A stretch of DNA of 64,000 bases from an uncultured Clostridia bacterium (GTDB lineage Bacteria; Bacillota; Clostridia; UBA1381; UMGS1253): assembly GCA_934457145.1 (NCBI GenBank), contig CAKSHP010000002.1, positions 80,625 through 144,624 of the forward strand. Direction: 5' to 3'. A program made the translations under genes and the position numbers. This document shows positions 41,825 through 51,200 of the stretch, piece by piece. Every line of letters begins with the position of its first letter. Position 1 is the stretch's first letter. The notes under the pieces are model-generated. The model worked only from the letters and a program-made list of their open reading frames with translations, made no database searches and was not told the DNA's origin.

Positions 41825-41853
41825 AGTATACCACATAAAAAAACTAAATTCAA
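41825..41853 (-). promoter_or_regulatory. Sigma-A promoter of ireB
   Basis: Minus strand: -35 TTGAAT (41853-41848), 17-nt spacer, -10 TATACT (41830-41825). Confidence 0.65.
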
Positions 41854-41909
41854 GTAAAGTTAAAAATTTGTTTCTTATTTTACAAATAATTAATAATTAC
41901 TTTATTTTA

Positions 41910-44291
41910 CTAACGCAGTATTGCTCCGGTCTGATGCTCGAGGCTTCTTAAAATTTTATCCATAACTTTATTTATTTCATCATCTTTAAGGGTTCTGTCA
42001 TCGGCGCGAAATACAATAGAATATGCCATGCTCTTCATTCCGCTCTGGATTTGGTCGCCGCGGTATATATCAAAAAGCTTCACACTGTCTAAAATTTTTC
42101 CCGATGCCTTTTTGATAATATTATAAATATCACCTGCCAAAACATCTTCGTTTGCCAAAAGTGCAAGGTCTCTTGTAACTGCCGGATACTTCGGAAGCTT
42201 TTTATAGGATTTTACTGCATTTGCATTATCCAACAAAGCATTAAAGCAAATCTGCGCTGTATACACTTCGCAGTCCAAACCGTAGTTTGCTGCAACCTGA
42301 GGATGAATTTGTCCGATGACACCTGCGCTCTTTGAGTTAATCTTAAGTTCGGCGCATCTTCCCGGATGGTAGCTTGGATTATCGCAAAGCGGAGCAAATG
42401 AATAGTCTAAAACGCCTATTGTGTCAAGCATTTCTTCGATAATGCCTTTAATTTCGTAAAAATTCGTATTTCCATACATTCCGAGCGTTACAACTTCGCT
42501 CTCGTCCGGAAGCTGCTGACCTTCTTTGGGAATATATATTTTGCCTATTTCAAAAAGCGCAACATCCTGATTTCTTTGCTTAAAGTTAAGAGAAAGTATT
42601 TCAAGCATGGAAGAAAGCGTTGTTGTTCTCATAACAGAGTTTTCTTCGCCGAGAGGATTTAAAATTTTAACCGTATTTCTAAGGCTTGAATCCTTCGGAA
42701 TACAAAGCCTGTCAAAAATATTAGGGTTGGTAAATGAATATGTCATAATCTCATACATACCCTGGTAAGCAAGAGAATCTTTTATTTTATCTTCAAGCTT
42801 TTGCTTTTCGTTTTTACCTCCGCAGGTTACAACGCCTCTCATAGGAGTTGACTTTAATTTATCATAACCGTATATTCTTATAACTTCCTCGGCTAAATCT
42901 GCCTCACACTCTATATCGCTTCGAAACGTTGGTGCGGTAACAGTCATATTCTCTTCATCAACTTCAAACTCAAGGGCCTTAAACGTATTTATCATAAACT
43001 CTTTTGAAATATCGGTTCCCAAAAATGCATTAATGCTCTCTACGCTAAACGGCACAATATTTTTTTCTCTTACCTGTGAGCAAACATCTATCATCTGACC
43101 AACGGCTTCGCCTGCCCCAAGCATTTCAACCAACTGACACGCACGGTTTGCAACATCAACGGTCATATTCGGATCAAGACCTTTTTCATATTTAGCGCTT
43201 GCTTCTGTTCTCATGCCGAGTTTCTTTGCCGTTATACGAACCGACGCCCCGTCAAAGTTAGCGCTTTCAAACAAAACAGTTGTTGTATCGTCTTTAACTT
43301 CTGAATTTTCAGCGCCCATAACGCCTGCAACAGCAACTGCGCGTTTTTCATCTGCAATAACGAGCATAGAAGAGTCAAGCTTACGTTCCTGTTCGTCAAG
43401 CGTTTTTATAATTTCGCCGTCTTTCGCGCGGCGAACAATAATGTGTCCGCCTGCCAAATCACGTAAATCAAACGCATGCATAGGCTGACCGTATTCAAGC
43501 ATGATATAGTTTGTTATATCAACAATATTGTTAATTGATCTTATTCCAGAAGCTTTCAGGCGTTTAACCATCCAATCCGGAGACGGACCTATTTTAACAT
43601 TTTTAACCATTCTTGCGCAGTATCTCGGGCAGTATTTGCTGTCCTGAACATCAACTTTTACAAAATCGTTTACGTTTTCATTATTTCCCGCACATACCGG
43701 TTTTTCAAGTTTAAATTTTCTGCCGAACGTGACAGCTGTTTCTCTTGCAAGACCTATAACGCTCTGACAATCCGGACGGTTTGAAGTTATTTCAAATTCT
43801 ATAACAGATTCATTTAATCCGAAAACATCTTTAATATCAATGCCTATCGGTGTTTTAGGATCTAAAATCAAAATTCCGTATTCCGGTTCATATCCGAGAT
43901 CCGAAACGGTAAGGCCGATTTCTTCATGAGAACAAAGCATTCCGTTTGACTCAACGCCTCTTAACTTTCCCTTTTTTATAACAACGCCTCCCGCAATATG
44001 AGAGCCGTGAGTAGCCACGGGAACTATCTGACCGACTTTAACGTTGGTTGCTCCCGTAACAATCTGAAGCACTTCGCTTCCTATATCCAGTTTGCATATT
44101 TGAAGAGAATCTGCATTTTCATGTTTTTGTATATCAATTATTTTACCTGTAACAACGCCCGTAAGCTCTGCACCTAAATCTTCAACGCCTTCAACCATTG
44201 AACCCGACATAGTCATAGCATCGGCATATGTTTTCGCGTCTATATCCGAAACGTCAACAAAATCATTAAACCAACTTTTTGCAACTTTCAT
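41910..44291 (-). CDS. pheT: Phenylalanyl-tRNA synthetase beta subunit
   Basis: A 793-residue standard PheT: N-terminal tRNA-binding OB domain (VVTGKIIDIQKHENADSLQI, then VTGATNVKVGQIVP), a B3/B4 editing domain, B5 region (IRIYGYDKLKSTPMRG) and a C-terminal ferredoxin-like anticodon-binding domain (LPKYPAVTRDLALL). It pairs with PheS as an alpha2-beta2 enzyme. GAGGAGG precedes the ATG. It lies 19 nt downstream of pheS in the T-box-controlled transcript. Confidence 0.97.
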   Translation of the reverse strand: MKVAKSWFNDFVDVSDIDAKTYADAMTMSGSMVEGVEDLGAELTGVVTGKIIDIQKHENADSLQICKLDIGSEVLQIVTGATNVKVGQIVPVATHGSHIAGGVVIKKGKLRGVESNGMLCSHEEIGLTVSDLGYEPEYGILILDPKTPIGIDIKDVFGLNESVIEFEITSNRPDCQSVIGLARETAVTFGRKFKLEKPVCAGNNENVNDFVKVDVQDSKYCPRYCARMVKNVKIGPSPDWMVKRLKASGIRSINNIVDITNYIMLEYGQPMHAFDLRDLAGGHIIVRRAKDGEIIKTLDEQERKLDSSMLVIADEKRAVAVAGVMGAENSEVKDDTTTVLFESANFDGASVRITAKKLGMRTEASAKYEKGLDPNMTVDVANRACQLVEMLGAGEAVGQMIDVCSQVREKNIVPFSVESINAFLGTDISKEFMINTFKALEFEVDEENMTVTAPTFRSDIECEADLAEEVIRIYGYDKLKSTPMRGVVTCGGKNEKQKLEDKIKDSLAYQGMYEIMTYSFTNPNIFDRLCIPKDSSLRNTVKILNPLGEENSVMRTTTLSSMLEILSLNFKQRNQDVALFEIGKIYIPKEGQQLPDESEVVTLGMYGNTNFYEIKGIIEEMLDTIGVLDYSFAPLCDNPSYHPGRCAELKINSKSAGVIGQIHPQVAANYGLDCEVYTAQICFNALLDNANAVKSYKKLPKYPAVTRDLALLANEDVLAGDIYNIIKKASGKILDSVKLFDIYRGDQIQSGMKSMAYSIVFRADDRTLKDDEINKVMDKILRSLEHQTGAILR

Positions 44292-44310
44292 TTTTCTTCC
44301 TCCTCACCTA

Positions 44311-45330
44311 TTAAAACTGTTTTAAGAATCTGACATCGTTTTCAAAAAACAATCTCAAATCGTCAATATCATATCTGCGCATTGCTATACGTTCAAGTCC
44401 CATACCAAAGGCAAATCCGCTGTAAACTTCAGGATCCACACCGCCGTTTTTCAACACCTTGGGATGCACCATACCTGCGCCCAGAATTTCTATCCAGCCT
44501 TCGCCTTTGCATACCCGGCAGCCTTTTCCGTTACATACAAAGCATGATACGTCGACTTCTGCGCTCGGCTCCGTAAACGGAAAATGGTGAGGTCTGAAAC
44601 GAATTTTTGCATCTTTTCCGTAAAGCTGTTTAACAAATACCTCAAAAATTCCCTTTAAATCGCCCATTGTTATATTTTTGTCAACAACCAAACCCTCTAT
44701 CTGATGAAATACAGGAGAATGAGTTGCGTCAACCGCATCGCTTCGATAAACTCTTCCCGGAGCAATAACTCTTATCGGAGGTTTTTGCTTTTCCATAACT
44801 CGTATCTGAACCGGTGAGGTTTGTGTGCGAAGCAAAACATTATCATTTATATAAAATGTGTCCTGTGTGTCTCTTGCAGGATGGTCTTTGGGAAGATTCA
44901 GCGCCTCAAAGTTATAATAATCAAGTTCAACTTCAGGACCTTCGGCAATCGAAAATCCCATACCGATAAATATATCCTTAATTTCATTTAAAACCTGTGT
45001 AAGCGGATGGAGTCTGCCTTGTTTTCTTTTTGTGCCGTGAATTGTTACGTCAATCTTTTCGCTTTCAATTTTTTTAGCGTTTGCCAAAGCCTGCATTTCG
45101 TCTTTTTTGTTTGAAAGCATTTTTTCTATATCGCCTCGCACCTCGTTTGCCAAAGCTCCCATAACAGGTCTTTCCTCTGCCGAAAGTGAACCCATGCCTC
45201 TTAAAATAGCCGTAAGCTCACCTTTTTTACCGAGATATTTTACTCTCAGTTCGTCAAGAGTTTTCAGATCGCTTGCGTTTTCCAACTCCTGCATTGCTGC
45301 ACTTTTAATGTTTTCAAGCTGCTGTTTCAC
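44311..45330 (-). CDS. pheS: Phenylalanyl-tRNA synthetase alpha subunit
   Basis: A 339-residue catalytic subunit. It has an N-terminal coiled-coil (about 1-90), class II motifs with GMGFSIAEGPEVELDYYNF, DTFYINDNVLLRTQTSPVQ, FHQIEGLVVD, and FGMGLERIAMRRYDIDD (motif 3). A Cys-rich insert CFVCNGKGCRVCKGEGW before the EILGAGMVHP segment looks like a small zinc knuckle. Transcription is controlled by the upstream Phe T-box. Confidence 0.97.
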   Translation of the reverse strand: MKQQLENIKSAAMQELENASDLKTLDELRVKYLGKKGELTAILRGMGSLSAEERPVMGALANEVRGDIEKMLSNKKDEMQALANAKKIESEKIDVTIHGTKRKQGRLHPLTQVLNEIKDIFIGMGFSIAEGPEVELDYYNFEALNLPKDHPARDTQDTFYINDNVLLRTQTSPVQIRVMEKQKPPIRVIAPGRVYRSDAVDATHSPVFHQIEGLVVDKNITMGDLKGIFEVFVKQLYGKDAKIRFRPHHFPFTEPSAEVDVSCFVCNGKGCRVCKGEGWIEILGAGMVHPKVLKNGGVDPEVYSGFAFGMGLERIAMRRYDIDDLRLFFENDVRFLKQF

Positions 45331-45389
45331 ATAAATCTCTCCTTTGCATTTTTATATAATTTGGTAATTTTAAATCTATGGGCAAAACA

Positions 45390-45422
45390 AAAAAATAAGC
45401 TTCGCCCCAAAAGGGACGAAGC
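45390..45422 (-). terminator. T-box terminator before pheS
   Basis: Minus strand GCTTCGTCCC pairs with GGGGCGAAGC (one G-U) and is followed by TTATTTTTTT. Confidence 0.92.
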
Positions 45423-45668
45423 AAATAATTTTTGCGCTCCGCGGTACCACCCAAATTTTCGAAAAATTCGAACTCTTTTATGCAGTTTAACGGCTGCCGC
45501 CGTCATTTTCTACTAATACTTAAAAAATTAAGAAATTCAAAAATGCAACTCCAAAGCGAAATTTCATCTGCAACCGGATTCGAAGGGACTTCCAGCCAAC
45601 GATCCCTTCTCTCTTTGACCTGTAATTGCAGACTACTTAACTTTTTCACAGTCTTTATACTATTAAAT
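45395..45668 (-). promoter_or_regulatory. T-box riboswitch (Phe specifier) controlling pheST
   Basis: On the minus strand: stem I with an AGTA box (AAGTAGTCTGCAA pairing with TTGCAGA), a UUC codon at 45560-45558 after GAA in the specifier position, an AAGGGA/TCCCTT apical stem, the invariant GGGTGGTACCGCGG T-box (45452-45439), then the terminator. Uncharged tRNA-Phe would stabilise the antiterminator. The specifier call was made by eye. Confidence 0.92.
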
Positions 45669-45675
45669 TATACTC

Positions 45676-45704
45676 ATTATAACATTTAAAATATTAAATT
45701 GCAA
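45676..45704 (-). promoter_or_regulatory. Sigma-A promoter of the pheST T-box transcript
   Basis: Minus strand: -35 TTGCAA (45704-45699), 17-nt spacer, perfect -10 TATAAT (45681-45676). Confidence 0.8.
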
Positions 45705-45733
45705 GCATTTTTTGCATTTTTACGCTAAAATTT

Positions 45734-47566
45734 TTATTGCTGCTGTTTTAATCTGTTTTGCGCTTTTGCACGCAAAGCGTTGTTTAAAATTCTTTTTCTT
45801 ATTCTGAAGGTTTTCGGTGTAACCTCTAAAAGCTCGTCCTCTGCCAAAAATTCAATTGCTTCTTCAAGGCTTAAATTCTTTGGCGGAACCAGTCTTAAAG
45901 CGTCGTCGCTGCCGGCGGCGCGGGTGTTTGTCATCTGTTTTTTCTTGCAGACATTAACGTTAATATCTTCAAGCTTCGGTGACGATCCGACAACCATTCC
46001 TTCATAAACAGGCGTTCCGGCATCTATAAACATTGTTCCTCTTGCCTGGGCGTTAAACAATCCGTAGCTGACAGCTTCTCCTGTTTCAAAAGCAACAAGC
46101 GATCCTGTAAACCTTCTTGTTATATCGCCTTTGTACGGCTCATATCCGTAGAATACGGAATTTAATATTCCCTCTCCCCTCGTATCGGTTAAAAATTCAC
46201 TTCTGTATCCGAAAAGTCCTCTTGCGGGGATAAGATATTCGATTTTCATTCTGAGCCCTGACGGAGCCATTGATTTAAGCTCTCCCTTTCGCGCGCCGAG
46301 TTTTTCCATAACCGCACCAACGCTTTCTTCCGGTACGTCTATAAACACTTGCTCGATAGGCTCATTTAATACACCGTCAATGGTTTTGTAAAGCACTTTA
46401 GGTGTGCTGACGGCAAACTCATAACCCTCGCGGCGCATCGTTTCAATAAGAATAGAAAGATGCATCTCGCCTCTGCCGGAAACTATAAAAGAATCCGTTG
46501 TGTCGCCTTCTTCAACTCTTAAAGAAACATCTTTTAAAAGCTCTCTTTCAAGCCTTGCACGAAGCTGTCTTGATGTAACAAATTTGCCGTCTTTTCCGGC
46601 AAACGGACTGTCGTTTACGCAAAAAGTCATTTCAACTGTCGGTTCGCCGATTTTTACAAACTCCAAAGGCTCGATGTGCTCTGTGTCTGTTATGGTGTTT
46701 CCTATTGTTATATCGTCAATACCGCTGAAGCACACGATGTCGCCGACCATTGCTTTGTCGACAGACTGCTTTCCTGTACCGTCTATCTGATAAATAGTTG
46801 CAATCCTTCCCTTATGCGAAACCTGGGGATTGTGATAATCGCAAACCGCAACCTCCTGGTTCAGGTTAAGCGTTCCTCTTTCTATTCTGCCGATTGCCAT
46901 ACGGCCGACATATTCGTTATAGTCAATTGTTGAAACAAGCATTTGCAAAGGTGCAGTTTCGTCTCCTTCCGGAGCGGGCATATAGTCTATTATTGTGTCA
47001 AACAAAACAGATAAATCCTTGCCCTCCACATCATAAGGCGATACTGACGCACTTCCTGCCCTTGCCGAGCAAAATATAACAGGGCTGTCGAGCTGTTCAT
47101 TTGTTGCGTCAAGCTCTAACAAAAGCTCTAAAACTTCGTCAACAACTTCGTCCAGGCGCGCGTCCGGACGGTCTATTTTATTTATTACAACAATAATTTT
47201 GTGACCTAAAGCAAGCGCTTTTGACAACACAAATCTTGTTTGAGGCATCGGACCTTCAGCCGCATCGACAAGAAGTATTACTCCGTTTACCATTTTTAAA
47301 ACACGCTCTACCTCACCGCCGAAATCGGCATGTCCGGGCGTGTCTACTATATTTATTTTTACGCCTTTATAATGCGCAGCTGCATTTTTTGAAAGAATTG
47401 TTATTCCTCTTTCCCTTTCGAGCGCATTGTTGTCCATGACGCGCTCCTGTACAACTTGATTTTCGCGGTATACTCCGCCCTGCTTTAAAAGCTCGTCAAC
47501 CAAAGTTGTTTTACCGTGGTCAACATGGGCAATAATTGCTATATTTCTTAAATCTTTTCTAATCAA
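45734..47566 (-). CDS. typA: Ribosome-associated GTPase TypA/BipA
   Basis: A 610-residue translational GTPase. G1 is AHVDHGKTT, G2 is in ERERGITI, G3 is DTPGHADFGGEV, G4 is NKIDRPDAR and G5 is SARAG. EF-G-like domains II, III and V follow, and the C-terminal BipA-specific domain has RAGSDDALRLVPPK and EFLAEDELLEVTPKTFRIRK. It assists 50S assembly under stress. The start is TTG with GGGAG 9 nt upstream. It is a single gene, divergent from the cobalamin operon. Confidence 0.96.
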   Translation of the reverse strand: MIRKDLRNIAIIAHVDHGKTTLVDELLKQGGVYRENQVVQERVMDNNALERERGITILSKNAAAHYKGVKINIVDTPGHADFGGEVERVLKMVNGVILLVDAAEGPMPQTRFVLSKALALGHKIIVVINKIDRPDARLDEVVDEVLELLLELDATNEQLDSPVIFCSARAGSASVSPYDVEGKDLSVLFDTIIDYMPAPEGDETAPLQMLVSTIDYNEYVGRMAIGRIERGTLNLNQEVAVCDYHNPQVSHKGRIATIYQIDGTGKQSVDKAMVGDIVCFSGIDDITIGNTITDTEHIEPLEFVKIGEPTVEMTFCVNDSPFAGKDGKFVTSRQLRARLERELLKDVSLRVEEGDTTDSFIVSGRGEMHLSILIETMRREGYEFAVSTPKVLYKTIDGVLNEPIEQVFIDVPEESVGAVMEKLGARKGELKSMAPSGLRMKIEYLIPARGLFGYRSEFLTDTRGEGILNSVFYGYEPYKGDITRRFTGSLVAFETGEAVSYGLFNAQARGTMFIDAGTPVYEGMVVGSSPKLEDINVNVCKKKQMTNTRAAGSDDALRLVPPKNLSLEEAIEFLAEDELLEVTPKTFRIRKRILNNALRAKAQNRLKQQQ

Positions 47567-47822
47567 GCGTATCTACTCCCAACATCATATATTTATCACT
47601 AACTAAATTAGTTTACCACATTATGTTGTTTTTTTAAAGTGTTTTTTTTGTATTTTTTAAAATTTTTTCACTAAAAAATGCAAAAAAAATATTATTAGAG
47701 CATTTTTTACAGCAAAGTTTGTAAATTCAAGAACTATTTTGTTATCTTTTACACTGAAAAATGTATTGAAAAAGTTTTATTTCAGAAAGTTTAAAACAAT
47801 GCAAAAAAATTTTCTTATTTGC
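47567..47822. other. AT-rich divergent intergenic region
   Basis: It holds a weak leftward promoter for typA (TTTAAA at 47638-47633, 17-nt spacer, TAAACT at 47615-47610). The rest is poly-A/T-rich and I see no gene in it. Confidence 0.5.
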
Positions 47823-47851
47823 TTGACATGGCTTTTTTTATAATATATAAT
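47823..47851 (+). promoter_or_regulatory. Consensus promoter of the cobalamin operon
   Basis: Perfect -35 TTGACA (47823-47828), 17-nt spacer, perfect -10 TATAAT (47846-47851). Confidence 0.88.
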
Positions 47852-47869
47852 CTGTTTGTATTCAAAATT

Positions 47870-48066
47870 TTATATCAATGCCTTTTGTGTTCCGATAGTT
47901 TATTTTGTGTATTTTATCGGCTAAGATGGAATTGTGTGAAAATCACAAGCGGTGCCGCCACCGTAAGCAGGGAGCTTTTCTTTACGCATTTTTGCAGTCA
48001 CTGGTGTTTTTATACCGGGAAGACAAAGACAAAGCGATGATTTGCAAGCCGGGAGACATGCTCAAA
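47870..48066 (+). promoter_or_regulatory. Cobalamin riboswitch
   Basis: Conserved blocks in order: AAGATGGAATTGTGTGAAAATC, then GCGGTGCCGCCACCGTAAGC, GGGAGC, GCAGTCACTGG, ACCGGGAAGAC and a B12-box version GCAAGCCGGGAGACATGC near 48044-48061. It binds a B12 coenzyme form and, with the terminator downstream, would silence the operon when cobalamin is abundant. This sets the likely substrate of the whole operon. Confidence 0.92.
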
Positions 48067-48168
48067 AGACAGATGCAGAGTTTTTGCATCAAAAATACAA
48101 CTACGGTACATAGTTTGTGTTTTGAAATAAAAAGCAAATTTGTTTTTTGTTTCTTTTACAGAAAATCG

Positions 48169-48206
48169 GCTGTAACACATGTTTTTGTGTTGCAGCTTTA
48201 TTTTTT
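48169..48206 (+). terminator. Terminator in the cobalamin leader
   Basis: GCTGTAACACA pairs with TGTGTTGCAGC, followed by TTTATTTTTT, 75 nt before the first start codon: the regulated terminator of the riboswitch. A smaller hairpin, GATGCA/TGCATC, lies at about 48074-48092. Confidence 0.88.
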
Positions 48207-48281
48207 GCCGTAGCATAAAATTCTTTGTTCGCCCAAGGGCTTTAATATAAACAATTTTATTATATGAAAGGACAGCGAAAA

Positions 48282-51200
48282 ATGAAAAGAAAATTACTAT
48301 CTTTAGTGTTGGCGCTTTCTATGCTGTTATCGCTTACAGGTAACGTTTTTGCAAACGATGCATCGCAGCAGAAAAGCGTTGTTGTATCTTTTAGCGCACA
48401 GGCGGAAAATGCTTTTTTGTGTGCACCGCAAATTAATAAGGAAATAAAATCCGACTTAGCCGAAAGTTTTGGCTACAGCGATAAAGTTACAGACGGTGTT
48501 TCGGCGCTCGACGTGCTTGTCAGCGCACACATAGAAGTGTTCGGAAGCGATTTTAATGCACAAAACTGCAATGAATATTTAAAACTAAACGGAAGCACTA
48601 TTTCAAAAATATTCGGAACCGAAACTTCCGGCTGCGGATTTTTTATAAACGGCACGCAGCCTCATAATGATGTTTTAAACGAGTCTCCTTACGGAAATTA
48701 CTATACAGGCTACATGATAGATGAATCTGTTGTATCAAACGGAGATTTTGTAGAATTTGCTATCTATCAAGATGAATATGCATTAGATAACTATGTATCT
48801 TTTGAGCAGAATTCAAAGAAAATATCTTTGCTTGAAATTGCGCAAAACACAACTGTTTCGTTAACGCTTAAGGGTTATTCTATAGGCTGGTACGGCTGTA
48901 ATACAGATGAAGATATATTAAAAGCCACAAAGCCTCTGGCAGATGTTAAACTTTGCACTATAGACAAAAACAGCGGTGCTGCAACAGATATAAAAGATGC
49001 CGTGACAGATGAAAACGGTGTTGTAAAGGTATCATTTAGTGAAATCGGAGAATATTATCTTTCCGCCTATGTTTCACAAGAATCGATAGATGACGGCGAA
49101 ACACCGGTTATTATGCCGCTTTTAAAAGTAAATGTTACGAAGCCTGCTCCCAAATTTGAAAAATTTGAGTTTTTAACCTCCGGTTTTTCAGACTGGAAAG
49201 CAAACACCACATTCTCCCCCGATGTTACGGAGTATAACCTTCATGTAAAATCGGCAACGGTAAAGAAAATCACCGTTCAAAGAACCACGGCGTATGACGA
49301 AAGCAAATATACAGCATTTGCAGCCTATAAAGATGCAGACGGTAACGATGTGAAAGTAGATATTCCGTCTGAAAAGCTTACTTTTTTTGAAAATATTCCG
49401 TTCGGCGATTTTAAAATAGAAGTTACAATCTGTGATAAAGAGGACGAAAACAAAAAAACGGTTTACACATTTATGATAAACCGTCCGTATGACACAACAA
49501 AAACAATAAAAGATAAAGGTATTTCGGTTACTGCGCACGGCCGTGAAGTTTCTGCCGCAAAATATAACGGCGAACTTGAAGGCACAATGTTTAAAGCCGA
49601 TGAAAATGCAAATATCTTAGAAAACGAAAAAACAGGAGTAACCGCAACTCACTATAATTACAAGACATTTATATTAAATTCAACAGATGAATTTACAGCT
49701 TCTTTTGAAGCAAAATCAGAATATTCACACATTCGTTACAGCACAGATAATGAAAACTGGACCGAATTAAAAACAAACAGCGGTAAAACCGAAGTTTTAA
49801 CTATCGGAAGCGAAAACAAAAAAGTTTTAAAAATCCAGGTATTAGATGATGAAACCTACCGGGCAAACATTGCTGCCGGCAACGACGGATTTTTTGAAAC
49901 AGAGCCGACTGAATATACTGTATATGTTGAAAAAATAGATTTAAATGAAGATGATGCAAAAATTTTATCTGCAAGCTCTCAAAGTGGAGATTGGTATCCG
50001 TCATTTAAATCGGACAGATATTCATATCAGATTGTTGTTCCTAACGGCACGGAGGTATTTCCTTCCATTAGTTTCACAATCAGTGAAAATGCGAGTGCAA
50101 AACTGGAAAATGATCTGCTTACTGCTGATGAAAACGGTGTTTACACAATTGAGTTAACTAAAAAAGATCAAACCGTAAATATAACTTCTCAGAGCGGTTT
50201 GGTTATTTCCTATAAGTTTAAAGCCTTAGCAAAATCAAAATATGATGTTCCGGATAAAGTTGTGGATTATTTTTGCATAGGAAGCCAGTATACAAATATA
50301 ACCTTTGGAATATTGCCTGAAGCAACGCTTGCCGCCAGCTTGAAATCTTTGGGCAGCTTCGGCGGATACATCACATACTATTATGAAAACCCGATAACAG
50401 ATGATCCGAACAATAAATACGGAATTGACTTTTATGTTTACGGAAATTCCTTCACGGACGGCGGCAGCGCCGCAGAACCCGGACAGGTATATGTATCTGA
50501 AGACAACAAAACGTGGTATGCTCTTGCCGGTTCCGAACACTATTCCGATGCTTTGCATACAGACTATACAATAACCTACACAAAAGACGAAAACGGCAAG
50601 GCAACATGGACAGACAACAAAGAAAATTCTTCTTCAAAGCAGACGAACTGGCCTCTCGCTTCTAACTATTACTTAAATGATTTTGCAAGTCAGGACAGTT
50701 ACACATATACAGGTATTGTGCTTGATTCAAACCAGGGCACTATTACCGGCGACGGCACAACGGCAGCATTCTCGGGCGAAACAAAATTCGGTTATGCCGA
50801 CTATTATGCAAACGGAACTATAGGCGCAGATGTAAACCCCTATGTATTAAAGCCGGCAAAATCAAACGGTTTTGATTTAAAATGGGCAGTTGATGAAAAT
50901 AAAAACCCGATTAATGTTTCAGATAAAGAGTTTCATTATATAAAAATTGCGACTGCCTCTAACATTTGGGCGGGTGCTTTTAATGAAAAATCAACAGAGA
51001 TTACTCAGGTTGTAAGAACTATAAAACAGGAAAGCGAAGTCGGAAAAACCAAGGCTCCGTCATCTGTTACGGTTTTTGACTCCGTAAGCGAAAAAGTTAT
51101 AAATTTAAACGATAATCAAACAATATACGATGTTAATACAGATGATTTAAAATATGCATCAATAAAATTAAACAATGCCGATGCAGAAGATAATATATAT

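Noticed and set aside
47819..48213. Two overlapping plus-strand ORFs of 73 and 102 codons
   Set aside because: They lie on the cobalamin riboswitch and its terminator, have no ribosome-binding sites and show no protein-like composition.
49188..49538. Antisense ORFs within the large SLH protein gene
   Set aside because: The sense strand has clear domains and a continuous 1476-codon frame; the antisense ORFs are Cys/Phe-rich shadows.
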